Of a stretch of 64,000 bases of DNA, positions 1-8,824 are shown in pieces. This DNA comes from Agromyces humatus (lineage in GTDB: Bacteria > Actinomycetota > Actinomycetes > Actinomycetales > Microbacteriaceae). The notes beneath the pieces were generated by a model. The model saw nothing but the letters and a program-made list of their open reading frames with translations, was not told the origin of the DNA and searched no databases. Each line of letters starts with the position of its first letter. Position 1 is the stretch's first letter. Position numbers and translations under genes: made by a program. The DNA is taken from assembly GCF_021228295.1 (NCBI RefSeq), contig NZ_JAJQPD010000001.1, positions 124,001-188,000 of the forward strand, written 5' to 3'.

Positions 1-339
1 GAGTACGCCCGGCTCGACGACGGCCAGTTCGTCTGCGTCGGAGATCTCGAGGATGCGGTTCATTCGCGAGACATCGAGCACGATCGCCCCGGGGCTCGCG
101 ATGGCGCCGCCCGCGAGGCCCGTGCCGGCACCGCGCGGCACGACGGGCGTGTCGGTGGCGTGGGCGATGCGCATGACTGCTTGGACCTCGTCGACGGATG
201 TCGCGTGCACGACGGCGATCGGCAGGCTGGCGCTGCGCCAGCCCGAGCGGTCGTCGCGTGTCGCCTCCAGCACACTCGGTTCGGTGGTGACGGAAGCCCC
301 CAGGATCTCGTGAAGGCGGGCGACGACGGTGTGCGACAT
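1..339 (-). CDS. FAD-linked oxidase (GlcD/D-lactate dehydrogenase type), N-terminal part
   Basis: The frame is open from an ATG at 339 to the window edge, giving 113 codons without a stop. The N-terminus reads [14 protein letters not shown], and at about residues 72-83 it has the FAD-binding PCMH motif [12 protein letters not shown]. This is typical of VAO-family flavoproteins such as glycolate oxidase subunit GlcD and D-2-hydroxyacid dehydrogenases, which oxidise 2-hydroxyacids in the cytoplasm or at the membrane. The upstream 75 nt are shared with the divergent Ada-AlkA gene. The C-terminal substrate domain and cap lie outside the window, so the substrate cannot be named. Confidence 0.85.
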   Translation of the reverse strand, partial: MSHTVVARLHEILGASVTTEPSVLEATRDDRSGWRSASLPIAVVHATSVDEVQAVMRIAHATDTPVVPRGAGTGLAGGAIASPGAIVLDVSRMNRILEISDADELAVVEPGVL

Positions 340-413
340 CCCTCAACACTATCGACGCCGGTCGTGTCCGATTCCCGCCGACCGTGGTCGGTGGCGCGTG
401 CGAGGCTTGGAGT

Positions 414-2024
414 ATGACGCAGACCGCATCCGCCCGCATGGCCGACCCCGCGGCCGCTCCGACCCGACCCGGCGATCCGTTGGTCGACCCCGTGTTCGCC
501 GAGCGCTACCGCGCCATGCGCGCCCGCGACTCGCGGTTCGACGGCCAGTTCATCACGGGCGTGCACTCCACCGGCATCTATTGCCGACCGAGCTGCCCCG
601 CCGTGTCGCCGAAGCCCACGAACGTGAGCTTCTACCTCACCGCAGCCGCCGCGCATGAAGCGGGGTTGCGCGCCTGCAAGCGGTGCCTGCCCGACGCCGT
701 GCCGGGCTCCCCCGAGTGGGACCTGCGCGACGACCTGGCCGCGCGTGCCATGCGGCTCATCGCCGACGGCGTCGTCGAGCGCGAGGGCGTGCCGGGCCTC
801 GCCGCGCGGCTCGGCTACACCACCCGCCACCTGAACCGCGTGCTCACGGCCGAACTCGGGGCCGGGCCGCTCGCACTCGCTCGGGCGCACCGCGCACAGA
901 CGGCTCGAGTGCTGCTCACGAGCACGGCGCTGCCGGCGGCCGATGTCGCGTTCGCGTCGGGCTTCGGCAGCGTGCGGCAGTTCAACGACACGATCCGCGA
1001 GGTCTACGACCGCAGTCCGCTCGAACTGCGGGCATTGGCTCGCGTGCGTGAGCGGGTCGCACATCGGCCGCGTGCCGCCGCGGCGGCCCCCGGAATCGTG
1101 CACCTGCGGCTTCCCGCCCGGCCCCCGTTCGACGCCGCGGGCGTGTTCGCCTGGCTCGAGGCGAGGGCCGTCGACGGCATCGAGGTCGCCGGCCACGACC
1201 GATTCCGGCGCACGCTGCGACTTCCCGGCGGACCGGCGCTCGTCGAGCTCGGCGCAGGGGGCGATGCCGGCTCCCCCGCGATCGACGTCGACGCGAGGCT
1301 CGCGAGCCTCGCCGACCTGCCGCCGCTCGTCGCCCGGGTCCGCCGCCTGTTCGACCTCGACGCCGATGCGGTGGCCATCGACGAGGTGCTCGCCGCCGAC
1401 CCCGTACTGGCTCCGTCGGTCGCGGCCACACCGGGCATCCGGGTTCCGGGGTGCCTCGATCCGCACGAGCTGGTGTTCCGCGCGCTCATCGGGCAGCAGG
1501 TCTCGGTGAAGGCCGCGCGCACCGCGCTCTCGCGCCTTGCTGCCGAGCTCGGCGAACATGTCGACCCTGCCGGGGTCGACCTCCTCGGCGGCGCCGGGCG
1601 AGCCGCGAGCGACGGCGGCTCGACCACCGTGCCCCATCTGCTGTTCCCCACGGCGGCGGCCATCGCCGAGCACGGCGCCGATGTACTGCGTGGTCCGGCC
1701 GCGCGCGTGCGCACGATCGTCGACGTCGCGCGGCGGCTCGACTCGGGCGAGCTCGTCGTGGCGGCCGAGCGCGAGCGCGAAGACCTGCGACTCGACCTCC
1801 TCGAGGTGCCCGGCATCGGTCCGTGGACGGCAGGGTACGTCTCCATGCGCGTCACCCGCGCTCCCGACGTGCTGCTCACGGGCGACCTCGCGCTGCGCAA
1901 CGGTGCCGAACGCCTCGGCCTGCCCGGCACCGCCACCGATCTCGACGCCCTGGGCTCGCGCTGGGCGCCCTGGCGCAGCTATGCCTCGATGCACCTCTGG
2001 CGCGCCGCCGGAGCGAAGCCCTGA
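414..2024 (+). CDS. Ada-AlkA fusion: methylphosphotriester sensor plus DNA-3-methyladenine glycosylase II
   Basis: A protein of 536 aa combining alkylation sensing and base excision. Residues about 25-100 form the Ada zinc domain with Cys57, Cys61, Cys88 and Cys91 (CX3C...CX2C), the site that accepts methyl groups from DNA phosphotriesters. An AraC-type helix-turn-helix follows (about 110-215), then the AlkA N-domain and an HhH-GPD glycosylase domain. [10 protein letters not shown] opens the HhH-GPD part, VPGIGPWTA is the hairpin, and the likely catalytic Asp is near residue 491 (TGDLALR). The fusion is well known in actinobacteria and probably autoregulates as a methylated activator. I chose ATG 414 rather than GTG 384 because the extra residues are not Ada-like. 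There is no separate Ogt gene in the window. Confidence 0.92.
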   Translation: MTQTASARMADPAAAPTRPGDPLVDPVFAERYRAMRARDSRFDGQFITGVHSTGIYCRPSCPAVSPKPTNVSFYLTAAAAHEAGLRACKRCLPDAVPGSPEWDLRDDLAARAMRLIADGVVEREGVPGLAARLGYTTRHLNRVLTAELGAGPLALARAHRAQTARVLLTSTALPAADVAFASGFGSVRQFNDTIREVYDRSPLELRALARVRERVAHRPRAAAAAPGIVHLRLPARPPFDAAGVFAWLEARAVDGIEVAGHDRFRRTLRLPGGPALVELGAGGDAGSPAIDVDARLASLADLPPLVARVRRLFDLDADAVAIDEVLAADPVLAPSVAATPGIRVPGCLDPHELVFRALIGQQVSVKAARTALSRLAAELGEHVDPAGVDLLGGAGRAASDGGSTTVPHLLFPTAAAIAEHGADVLRGPAARVRTIVDVARRLDSGELVVAAEREREDLRLDLLEVPGIGPWTAGYVSMRVTRAPDVLLTGDLALRNGAERLGLPGTATDLDALGSRWAPWRSYASMHLWRAAGAKP

Positions 2025-2074
2025 TCGTCGATGCCATCCCGATCGTCGATCCGAACCTGATTGTCGATGCGAAC
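2021..2074. repeat. Three tandem 18-bp repeats after the Ada-AlkA stop
   Basis: Three head-to-tail units (2021-2038, 2039-2056, 2057-2074) begin at the stop codon of the Ada-AlkA gene. Each carries the core GATCGTCGAT or a one-base variant (GATTGTCGAT), itself a near-palindrome (ATCG-T-CGAT). They lie about 60 bp upstream of the FAH-family gene promoter. They could be a protein-binding array or simply expanded coding-end sequence. No function is shown. Confidence 0.6.
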
Positions 2075-2143
2075 CCGCGACCACGCCCGTTCGTTGTACA
2101 CCTCCCACACAGGTCGCGCGGGTGCGCCCGATAGCCTAGACAG

Positions 2144-3019
2144 GTGAAGTTCGCGCACCTCAGAGCCGAAGGCCAGACGACCCCTCGACTCGCGGTGGTC
2201 GTCGGCGAAGCCGCCCTCTTCCTCGACGAGGTGATGCCCGAGGCGCCGCGCGACCTGCAAGACCTCATCGAGCGCGGTCCCCAGGGGCTCGACGCGGTTC
2301 GCGAGGTCGTCGATGCGAACGGCCACATCGGCGCCGAGCTCACGCCGGTCGCCGAACTGCGTCATTCGTCGGCGGTGCTCCGGCCCGCCCAGGTGCTGGC
2401 GATCGGCGCGAACTACGCCGCCCACGCCTCCGAGCTCAAGCTGCGCTCCGAGACCGCCATGACGGTGTTCTCCCTGTGGCCGAACTCGCTCACGGCGCAC
2501 GGCGCCACGACCACGTGGCCCGGCGACCTCGCGACCCAGGTCGACTACGAGGCCGAGCTCGGCGTGATCATCGGCCGGCCGGCTCGTGCAGTGCATACCC
2601 GCGACGCACTCGACTACGTCTGGGGCTACACCGTCGTCAACGACATCACCGCACGCGACATCCAGTTCAGCGAGGCGCAATGGTCGCGCTGCAAGTCCTT
2701 CGATGGTTTCACCCCCACCGGACCCGTCGTGGTCACCGCCGACGAGATCGCCGACCCGCAAGACCTGTGGCTCACGACGAACCTCGACGGGCACATCCTG
2801 CAAGACGCCTCGACCAACGAGATGGTACGCCCGGTGGCCGACATCATCGCCTACCTCTCACGGTCAGCGACGATTCCGCCGGGCACCCTCATCTCGACCG
2901 GCAGCCCCGGCGGCGCGGGCTACTCCCGCAATCCCCAGGTGTTCCTGCGCGACGGCTCGACCGTGACCGTGACGATCGAGGGCATCGGCTCGCTCACCAC
3001 GCACTGCCGCGTCCTGTAG
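2144..3019 (+). CDS. Fumarylacetoacetate hydrolase (FAH) family protein
   Basis: A protein of 291 aa with the full FAH fold: N-terminal domain, then the motif AIGANYAAHASEL (about residue 87), the acidic metal ligands in DYEAELGVIIGR, and NDITARDIQF. FAH-family enzymes use Mg2+ or Mn2+ to cleave or decarboxylate acyl-pyruvate-type compounds. The family includes acylpyruvases and 2-hydroxyhepta-2,4-diene-1,7-dioate isomerases, so the substrate is open. A TAGCCT -10 box at 2132-2137 is followed by 6 nt and the GTG, so the mRNA should be leaderless. It stands alone, convergent with aspartase. It could serve a distant aromatic or sugar-acid pathway. Confidence 0.85.
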   Translation: MKFAHLRAEGQTTPRLAVVVGEAALFLDEVMPEAPRDLQDLIERGPQGLDAVREVVDANGHIGAELTPVAELRHSSAVLRPAQVLAIGANYAAHASELKLRSETAMTVFSLWPNSLTAHGATTTWPGDLATQVDYEAELGVIIGRPARAVHTRDALDYVWGYTVVNDITARDIQFSEAQWSRCKSFDGFTPTGPVVVTADEIADPQDLWLTTNLDGHILQDASTNEMVRPVADIIAYLSRSATIPPGTLISTGSPGGAGYSRNPQVFLRDGSTVTVTIEGIGSLTTHCRVL

Positions 3020-3116
3020 TCGACCCGCAGCGCGACATCGACCGTTCTCCCGAGTTCGCCGCCGAGCGAGAGGGTGAGGATCATCGGCAGGGCGTGGGCG
3101 CGGCGAGCGGGGCGAC

Positions 3117-3161
3117 CGGCCGTGGGTGCGTTCAGGCGATGGAGCACGCCACGCACGGCCG
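3117..3161. terminator. Hairpin between convergent FAH-family and aspA genes
   Basis: CGGCCGTG at 3117-3124 pairs exactly with CACGGCCG at 3154-3161, with further imperfect pairing inside the loop. It lies in the 152-bp space between two convergent genes and could terminate both. There is no U-tract, which is common in GC-rich actinobacteria. Nothing else is visible in this gap. Confidence 0.45.
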
Positions 3162-3171
3162 CGTCATCTCG

Positions 3172-4683
3172 TCACTCGCTCGGTTCCCCCTGCATGTCGA
3201 TCACCGGAATCGCCATCGTGATCGGGCGCATGCCCGACAGCTTCGACGGCGAGAGTTGCGCCGTGACGTCTTCACGGGTCATGAGCCCCGACTCGACCAC
3301 GAGATCGGCGACCGGACGACCGCTCGCCAACGCCTCCTTCGCGAGCGTCGCCGCCGCGGTGTAGCCGATGAACGGGATGAGCGCCGTGATGACGCCGACG
3401 CTCGACGCGACCATCGCGTCGAGGCGCGCGGTGTTCGCGGTGATGCCGTCGACGCAATTGACCCGAAGCGTCCAGCATGCCTGGCGCATCCACGTGATCG
3501 ACTGCAGCAGCGAGTGCGCGATCACCGGCTCGAAGGCGTTGAGCTGCAGCTGGCCGCTCTCGGCCGCCATCATGACGGTGACGTCGGCCCCGGCGACCGC
3601 GTAGGCGACCTGGCTCACGGCCTCGGGGATCACGGGGTTCACCTTGCCCGGCATGATGCTCGACCCCGCCTGCTTGGGCGGCAGGTTGATCTCGCCGAAC
3701 CCGGCCTGCGGCCCGGATGACAGCAGGCGCAGGTCGTTGCAGATCTTCGAGAGCTTGATCGCGCTGCGCTTGAGCGCACTCGAGAACGTCATGAAGACAC
3801 CCGTGTCGCTGGTGGCCTCGATGAGGTCGGGCGCCGACTCGAGGCGCATGCCCGTGATGGCGCTGAGGTGGGCGACCGCGGCGGCGGTGTAGCCGGGCTC
3901 GGCCGTGATGCCGGTGCCGATCGCCGTGGCGCCGAGGTTCACCTCGGACAGCAGCTTGATGGTCTCGCGCAGCCGGTCGACGTCTTCGCCGAGCGTCGTG
4001 GCGAAACTGTGGAACTCCTGCCCGAGCGTCATGGGCACGGCGTCCTGGAGTTGGGTGCGGCCGACCTTGAGGACGTCGTTGAACTCGCGGCCCTTTCGCC
4101 CGAAGGCGATGCGCAGCTGGTCGAGCTCGGTCAGCATCGTACGCAGCGAGAACGCCATCGCGAGCTTCACCGCGGTCGGGTACGTGTCGTTGGTGGACTG
4201 GCTGCGATTCACGTCGTCGATGGGATGCAGCACGTCGTAGCGGCCCTTGGCGTAGCCGCCGATCTCGAGCGCCAGGTTCGTGATGACCTCGTTGGCGTTC
4301 ATGTTGGTCGATGTGCCGGCGCCGCCCTGGATGACTCCGACGACGAACTGGTCGTGCAGTTCTCCGTCGATCACGCGCTGGCAGGCCTCGTCGATCCACG
4401 CCGCCTTCTGCTGCGTGAGCACGCCGAGCTCTCGGTTGGCACGTGCGGCGGCCTGCTTGACCGAGGCGAGTGCGATGACGAGTTCGGGGTAGACCGAGAT
4501 CGGCCGCTTCGAGATCGGGAAGTTCTCGAGTGCCCGCATCGTGTGCACGCCCCAGTACGCATCGGCGGGCACCTCGACCATGCCGAGCGAATCACTCTCG
4601 GTGCGCGTCGGCGCACCGGGCGCGGCGAGGTGCTCGCTCGCACCGAGACGGCGTTCGGCTGAAGGGTATGCGGGCGTCGACAC
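3172..4683 (-). CDS. aspA: Aspartate ammonia-lyase (aspartase)
   Basis: Catalyses reversible L-aspartate to fumarate plus ammonia, in the cytoplasm, linking amino-acid nitrogen to the TCA cycle. It is about 503 aa with the fumarase/aspartase signature GSSIMPGKVNPVIPE, plus GGAGTSTNMNANEV and STNDTYPTA substrate-binding segments and the start VPADAYWGVHT. I chose GTG 4683 because it has GGAG eight bases upstream. A longer in-frame ATG at 4767 starts only 4 nt after the TAGGCT -10 box (4772-4777) and would lie upstream of the expected transcript start. The first ~30 residues are a variable Pro/Ala/Arg stretch. Fumarase shares the superfamily, but the VPADAYWGVHT and aspartase-type residues favour AspA. 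Confidence 0.92.
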   Translation of the reverse strand: MSTPAYPSAERRLGASEHLAAPGAPTRTESDSLGMVEVPADAYWGVHTMRALENFPISKRPISVYPELVIALASVKQAAARANRELGVLTQQKAAWIDEACQRVIDGELHDQFVVGVIQGGAGTSTNMNANEVITNLALEIGGYAKGRYDVLHPIDDVNRSQSTNDTYPTAVKLAMAFSLRTMLTELDQLRIAFGRKGREFNDVLKVGRTQLQDAVPMTLGQEFHSFATTLGEDVDRLRETIKLLSEVNLGATAIGTGITAEPGYTAAAVAHLSAITGMRLESAPDLIEATSDTGVFMTFSSALKRSAIKLSKICNDLRLLSSGPQAGFGEINLPPKQAGSSIMPGKVNPVIPEAVSQVAYAVAGADVTVMMAAESGQLQLNAFEPVIAHSLLQSITWMRQACWTLRVNCVDGITANTARLDAMVASSVGVITALIPFIGYTAAATLAKEALASGRPVADLVVESGLMTREDVTAQLSPSKLSGMRPITMAIPVIDMQGEPSE

Positions 4684-4771
4684 GAGATGGGCTCCATTGC
4701 CTCGGGCGCGCGGGATGAGGCGCGGCGGGTGTTCGGTTCGGGTGCGATGCGGGATCGCCGCTTGCATCTCG

Positions 4772-4777
4772 AGCCTA
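4772..4777 (-). promoter_or_regulatory. -10 box (TAGGCT) of aspA
   Basis: TAGGCT on the minus strand predicts a transcript start near 4765 and a leader of about 80 nt before GTG 4683, unlike the many leaderless genes around it. Confidence 0.5.
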
Positions 4778-4798
4778 GCCGTCGTCGCGGCACACGAA

Positions 4799-4829
4799 GG
4801 GCCGCGCTCCCGAAACGGGAGCGCGGCCC
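4799..4829. terminator. Perfect 14-bp hairpin terminator
   Basis: GGGCCGCGCTCCCG (4799-4812), loop AAA, then the exact reverse complement (4816-4829). It sits 20 nt past the stop of the DUF4190 gene on the minus strand and upstream of the aspA promoter, so it should insulate the two. The stem is perfect and strong. There is no U-tract. Confidence 0.8.
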
Positions 4830-4848
4830 GGTCGACCGGTTCGGTCGA

Positions 4849-5178
4849 TCAGATGAAGGCGAACGGCAGCATCGCGAGGCCGACGAAGGCCGCGCCGATG
4901 CCGACGAGCACGGCACCGCCGAGCATCACCGCGTTGAGCACGATGCCCCAGATCGCCATGGTCCGCGATTCGGGTTCGCGCTTGAGCGCCATGATGCCGA
5001 GCACGAGGCCCGCGGCCGGAACGACGAACGTGTAGCTCGCGACGATCGAGACGAGTCCGAGCACGAGGCTCGCGATGCTGAACCCACGCGACTCGGCGAC
5101 GGGGGCCGAGGGTGCGGCGTACGGGTTCGGCTGGTCGGCGAACGGCGCCTGCGGTTCGTTGTGGGTGGCGGTGCTCAT
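4849..5178 (-). CDS. DUF4190 small membrane protein
   Basis: A protein of 109 aa. Residues 1-30 are Pro/Ala/Asn-rich and cytoplasmic (PNPYAAPSAPVAE). Two hydrophobic segments follow (about 34-62 and 75-108), separated by a short basic loop ALKREPESR, with the ALVLG...GIMALK pattern of DUF4190. These proteins are common in actinobacteria and their function is unknown. AGGAGA stands eight bases before the ATG. It is a single gene with its own strong downstream hairpin. Confidence 0.8.
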   Translation of the reverse strand: MSTATHNEPQAPFADQPNPYAAPSAPVAESRGFSIASLVLGLVSIVASYTFVVPAAGLVLGIMALKREPESRTMAIWGIVLNAVMLGGAVLVGIGAAFVGLAMLPFAFI

Positions 5179-5363
5179 GATCTGAATCTCCTGTTCGTGG
5201 AAGGTGATTCAAAATTACGGATGCCCCGTGCGCCGCGATATGGGGCTATCCCCCCGATCCCGAGGTGGGCGTGCATGCCGGTCGTACCCGATGCGAACCG
5301 CCCGCCCGCTACGATCGCAGGGACCCGCCCCACTCCCCACACCTCGCCCGCGAACGGAGCCGC

Positions 5364-6650
5364 ATGAACCTGCCCTGGACCCTTCACGGCGACGGCAAGC
5401 ACGTCAGGCCCGGTGAGGTCGTCGCCCCGGGCGAGCGCCTGAGCTGGCCCCGCACGATCGGTCTCGGCGCGCAGCACGTGGTCGCGATGTTCGGCGCGAC
5501 GTTCCTCGTGCCCATCCTCACCGGGTTCCCCCCGGCGACGACGCTGTTCTTCTCGGGCCTCGGCACGATCCTCTTCCTCGTGATCACGCGAAACCGGGTG
5601 CCGAGCTATCTCGGCTCGTCGTTCGCATTCATCGCCCCCATCGCGGCCGCCATGGGCGCCCAGGGCATCGACGACCCTATGGGGGCGGCGCTCTTCGGCA
5701 TCGTCGTCGTGGGCGTGCTGCTCGCCGTCGTGGGCCTCATCGTGCAGTGGGTGGGTTCGCGCTGGATCGACGCGCTCATGCCGCCGGTGGTCGCCGGCGC
5801 GATCGTCGCGCTCATCGGCTTCAACCTCGCCCCCGCCGCTCGCGATAACTTCATGCTCGCCCCGCTCACGGCGATCATCACGCTCGCGACCGTCATCATC
5901 GCGAGCGTCGCGTTCCGCGGCATCCTCGGGCGCATGTCGATCCTGGTCGGAGTCGTCGTCGGCTATGTCGCCGCGACCGTCCAGGGCGAGATCGACTTCA
6001 GCGCGATCGAGCAGGCGGCTTGGGTGGGCCTGCCCGCGTTCCACCTCCCCGCCAACCCGTTCGCCGACGCGGCGCTCTGGGGCCTGCTCCCGGCGTTCCT
6101 GCCGGTCGTGCTCGTGCTCATCGCCGAGAACGTGGGGCATATCAAGGCCGTCGCGCAGATGACCGATCCGGCCGTCAACCGCTCGATCGGCCGTGCCCTG
6201 TTCGCCGACGGGTTCGCGACGACCATCGCCGGCTTCTTCGGCGGGTCGGGCACGACCACGTATGGCGAGAACATCGGCGTCATGGCCGCCACCCGCGTGT
6301 ACTCGACCGCTGCATACTGGATCGCCGGAATCGTGGCGCTGCTGCTCGGCCTCTCGCCGAAATTCGGCGCGGTCATCAACACGATCCCACCCGGAGTGCT
6401 CGGCGGCGTGACGACGGCGCTCTACGGCCTCATCGGCATCATCGGCGTGAAGATCTGGCTCGACAACAAGGTCGACTTCACGAAGCCGGTCAACCAGTTC
6501 ACCGCGGCCACCGCGCTCATCATCGGCATCGCCGACTTCACCTTCGCGATCGGCGGAGTCTCGTTCAACGGCATCGCGCTCGGCACCATCGCGGCGATCG
6601 TGATCTACCACGTGATGAACGGCATCGCGAAGGCACGCGGCACCGACTGA
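5364..6650 (+). CDS. NCS2 uracil/xanthine permease
   Basis: A protein of 428 aa in the nucleobase:cation symporter-2 family, an inner-membrane importer. The N-terminus (LSWPRTIGLGAQHVVAMFGAT) and the signature TTYGENIGVMAATRVYS (about residue 300) match the UraA/PbuX group; the conserved Glu in AENVGHIKA contacts the base in UraA. About 12-14 hydrophobic spans are visible. ATG 5364 follows GGAG CCGC. Longer in-frame starts upstream add non-conserved sequence. Whether uracil or xanthine is carried cannot be decided, although GENIGVMA is the form seen in uracil permeases. Confidence 0.88.
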   Translation: MNLPWTLHGDGKHVRPGEVVAPGERLSWPRTIGLGAQHVVAMFGATFLVPILTGFPPATTLFFSGLGTILFLVITRNRVPSYLGSSFAFIAPIAAAMGAQGIDDPMGAALFGIVVVGVLLAVVGLIVQWVGSRWIDALMPPVVAGAIVALIGFNLAPAARDNFMLAPLTAIITLATVIIASVAFRGILGRMSILVGVVVGYVAATVQGEIDFSAIEQAAWVGLPAFHLPANPFADAALWGLLPAFLPVVLVLIAENVGHIKAVAQMTDPAVNRSIGRALFADGFATTIAGFFGGSGTTTYGENIGVMAATRVYSTAAYWIAGIVALLLGLSPKFGAVINTIPPGVLGGVTTALYGLIGIIGVKIWLDNKVDFTKPVNQFTAATALIIGIADFTFAIGGVSFNGIALGTIAAIVIYHVMNGIAKARGTD

Positions 6651-6669
6651 GACTGCGCTGCCGGGCGGC

Positions 6670-7017
6670 TCACGCGCCGAGGAGGCCGAGCACCTTCTCG
6701 CCGACGATCAGGTAGATGCCGAAGAGCACGGCGAATCCGCTCAGTGCGAAGCACGCCCAGGCGCAGACGAGCGCGGCACGCTTCTGGCCGTCGCTCAATG
6801 GGCTCTTGCGCGCCGCCTTCGCCGCGCGCTTCTCAGCTTGACGGGCCTCGGCGGGTGTCACGATCGTGATCGCATCGGTGAACTCCGCCGGTGTGACGAT
6901 GGGCGTACGGCCCGAGATCGTCAGCAGCCGGATACCGAGCGCGTAGGCCGACACCACGACGGCCGAACTGACGAACGCCGCCACGAAGACCAGGAGGAAG
7001 GCGAGCCAGTCGATCAT
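6670..7017 (-). CDS. Small two-span membrane protein coupled to the phosphate transporter
   Basis: A protein of 115 aa with a first membrane span at residues about 3-30, a basic cytoplasmic loop (RQAEKRAAKAARK at about 60-73) and a second span at about 85-110. Its ATG overlaps the stop of the PiT gene by 4 nt (ATGA), so the two are translationally coupled. I do not recognise a named family. The coupling suggests an accessory or regulatory subunit of the phosphate permease, which is inference. Confidence 0.75.
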   Translation of the reverse strand: MIDWLAFLLVFVAAFVSSAVVVSAYALGIRLLTISGRTPIVTPAEFTDAITIVTPAEARQAEKRAAKAARKSPLSDGQKRAALVCAWACFALSGFAVLFGIYLIVGEKVLGLLGA

Positions 7018-8192
7018 GCCTTCACCTTCTTCTTCGGCTTGGGATTGCGCTTGATCTTCACGGCGCGACCGGAATCGGCGACCTCGCTCAGCACGTTGTC
7101 GGGCGAGACCTCGCTGCGGCGCGACCAGAGGAAGATGCCGATGATCACGGTCACTCCGACGACCGCGTCGATGAGCACGCCGACGACGCCGAGGTGCGCT
7201 ACCGCCGCCGCGAGGGCACCGACCGCGCCCGCCGCGGGCAACGTCAGCAACCAGCCCACGCCGATGCGGCCGGCGGTGCGCCAACGCACCTTCGAACCGC
7301 GCCGTCCGAGGCCAGAGCCGATGACCGAGCCCGACGCCACCTGCGTCGTCGAGAGCGCGAAGCCGACGTGGCTCGAGGCGAGGATCGTGGCCGCGGTGGC
7401 GGTCTCGGCTGCGAAGCCCTGGGCCGGCTTCACGTCGGTGAGCCCGGTGCCGAGCGTCTTGATGATGCGCCAGCCCCCCATGTAGGTGCCGAGGGCGATC
7501 GCGACGGCGCACGTGACGATGACCCAGGTCTGCACCTCGCTGCCGGCCTCCTGCATGCCTGCCGCGACGAGCGTGAGCGTGATGACGCCCATGGTCTTCT
7601 GGGCGTCGTTCGTGCCGTGTGCGAGGGCGACGAGCGATGAAGAGAAGATCTGCGCATGGCGGAATCCGTCGCGACCGTCGGGTTTGCCGTCGTAGCGGCG
7701 CGTGATGGCATAGGCGAGCTTCGTCGCGGCGTAGGCGATGAGCCCTGCGGTGAGCGGGGCGAGCAGTGCAGGCAGGATCACCTTCGACATGACGACGGCG
7801 AAGTCGATCGCGCCGACGCCGAAGCCGACGATCGCCGCACCGATGAGCCCGCCGAACAGTGCGTGGCTCGACGACGACGGCAGCCCGAGGAGCCAGGTGA
7901 CCATGTTCCAGACGATCGCGCCGATGAGTCCGGCGAAGATGAGCTCAGGCGTGATGAGCACGCCGCCGTCGCCTTCCTTGATGATGCCGCCCGAGATGGT
8001 CTTGGCCACCTCGGTCGACAGGAATGCGCCCACGAGGTTGAGGACCGCGGCGAGCGCGACCGCGGTCTTGGGGCGCAGCGCACCGGTCGCGATGGGCGTG
8101 GCCATCGCGTTCGCCGTGTCGTGGAAGCCGTTCGTGAAGTCGAAGAAGAGCGCCAGTGCGATGACCAGCACGACGATGAGGGTGAGATCCAC
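7014..8192 (-). CDS. pit: Inorganic phosphate transporter, PiT family
   Basis: A protein of 392 aa. The N-terminal span carries the PiT signature DFTNGFHDTANAMA at about residues 17-30, and the second half repeats the fold with SSLVALAHGTNDAQKTMGVI. PiT proteins import metal-phosphate with protons as low-affinity phosphate uptake systems. I chose GTG 8192 (VDLTLIVVLVIALALFFDF) with AAAGG just upstream; longer frames add 32 residues that are not transporter-like. It leads a two-gene operon with the 115-aa membrane protein. There is no PhoU-like (DUF47) partner next door, which many Pit genes have. Confidence 0.9.
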   Translation of the reverse strand: MDLTLIVVLVIALALFFDFTNGFHDTANAMATPIATGALRPKTAVALAAVLNLVGAFLSTEVAKTISGGIIKEGDGGVLITPELIFAGLIGAIVWNMVTWLLGLPSSSSHALFGGLIGAAIVGFGVGAIDFAVVMSKVILPALLAPLTAGLIAYAATKLAYAITRRYDGKPDGRDGFRHAQIFSSSLVALAHGTNDAQKTMGVITLTLVAAGMQEAGSEVQTWVIVTCAVAIALGTYMGGWRIIKTLGTGLTDVKPAQGFAAETATAATILASSHVGFALSTTQVASGSVIGSGLGRRGSKVRWRTAGRIGVGWLLTLPAAGAVGALAAAVAHLGVVGVLIDAVVGVTVIIGIFLWSRRSEVSPDNVLSEVADSGRAVKIKRNPKPKKKVKA

Positions 8193-8319
8193 CGGCGCCT
8201 TTCGTACGTGAATACAGCCTCTGGGATCGGTGAGGCCCATCCTTCGGGAATGAACTTTCACCAGATGTTCATGGAAAGCGGGTTGCAAGCTCGGCGCTCA
8301 CGACACACCTCCGAAGATG

Positions 8320-8802
8320 TTACGCGACGGGAGTGTGCTCCGACACCACGGTGGCGAGATCCTCACCGAACACGAAGACGCGCCGAACGCTCGCCCCGGC
8401 GAGCACCTGCGGCAGCCAGCGGCGGGCATCGTCCCACATCTCGTCGAACGGGATCGACGAGAGCTCGAACCACTCGGGGTCGAGTTCGTCGGATGGCCCG
8501 GGGTCGCCATCCCACTCGCGGCAGACGAACACACTCGATTCCTGGCTCCAGGCCTCGCGGTGGGGGAAGTGATAGCTGAGCAGGCCCCGCGCCTCGAGCG
8601 CGGACGCGTGCACGACGACACCCGACTCCTCGAACACCTCGCGCACCGCGGCATCCGTCGCCGTCTCGCCGGGTTCGAGCTTTCCGCCCAGTCCGACGAA
8701 GTTGCCCATGCCGAGGCCGTGCTTCTTGCGGCCGAGCAGCACCTCGGTCGCCCCCGCGCGTTCGCGCACGAGGTAGCAGACGCAGACCTGGGGCAACGGC
8801 AT
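8320..8802 (-). CDS. Nudix hydrolase, MTH1-like (8-oxo-dGTP diphosphatase type)
   Basis: About 160 aa. The Nudix box runs from GGKLEPGE to REVFEESGVV (residues about 39-63), with all Mg-binding Glu residues present. The start PLPQVCVCYLV and the WFELSSIPFDEMWDD segment resemble MTH1-type sanitising enzymes that hydrolyse oxidised purine nucleoside triphosphates. ATG 8802 has AGGAA six bases upstream; ATG 8817 is an in-frame alternative without a ribosome site. It follows pfkA by about 22 nt and is probably co-transcribed. Confidence 0.85.
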   Translation of the reverse strand: MPLPQVCVCYLVRERAGATEVLLGRKKHGLGMGNFVGLGGKLEPGETATDAAVREVFEESGVVVHASALEARGLLSYHFPHREAWSQESSVFVCREWDGDPGPSDELDPEWFELSSIPFDEMWDDARRWLPQVLAGASVRRVFVFGEDLATVVSEHTPVA

Positions 8803-8824
8803 CGGTCGTTCCTGCATCGTCGGA

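Noticed and set aside
60-2108. A 682-codon minus-strand frame opposite Ada-AlkA
   Set aside because: It runs through the divergent promoter region and the opposite gene. The true minus-strand gene here is in another frame, starting at 339.
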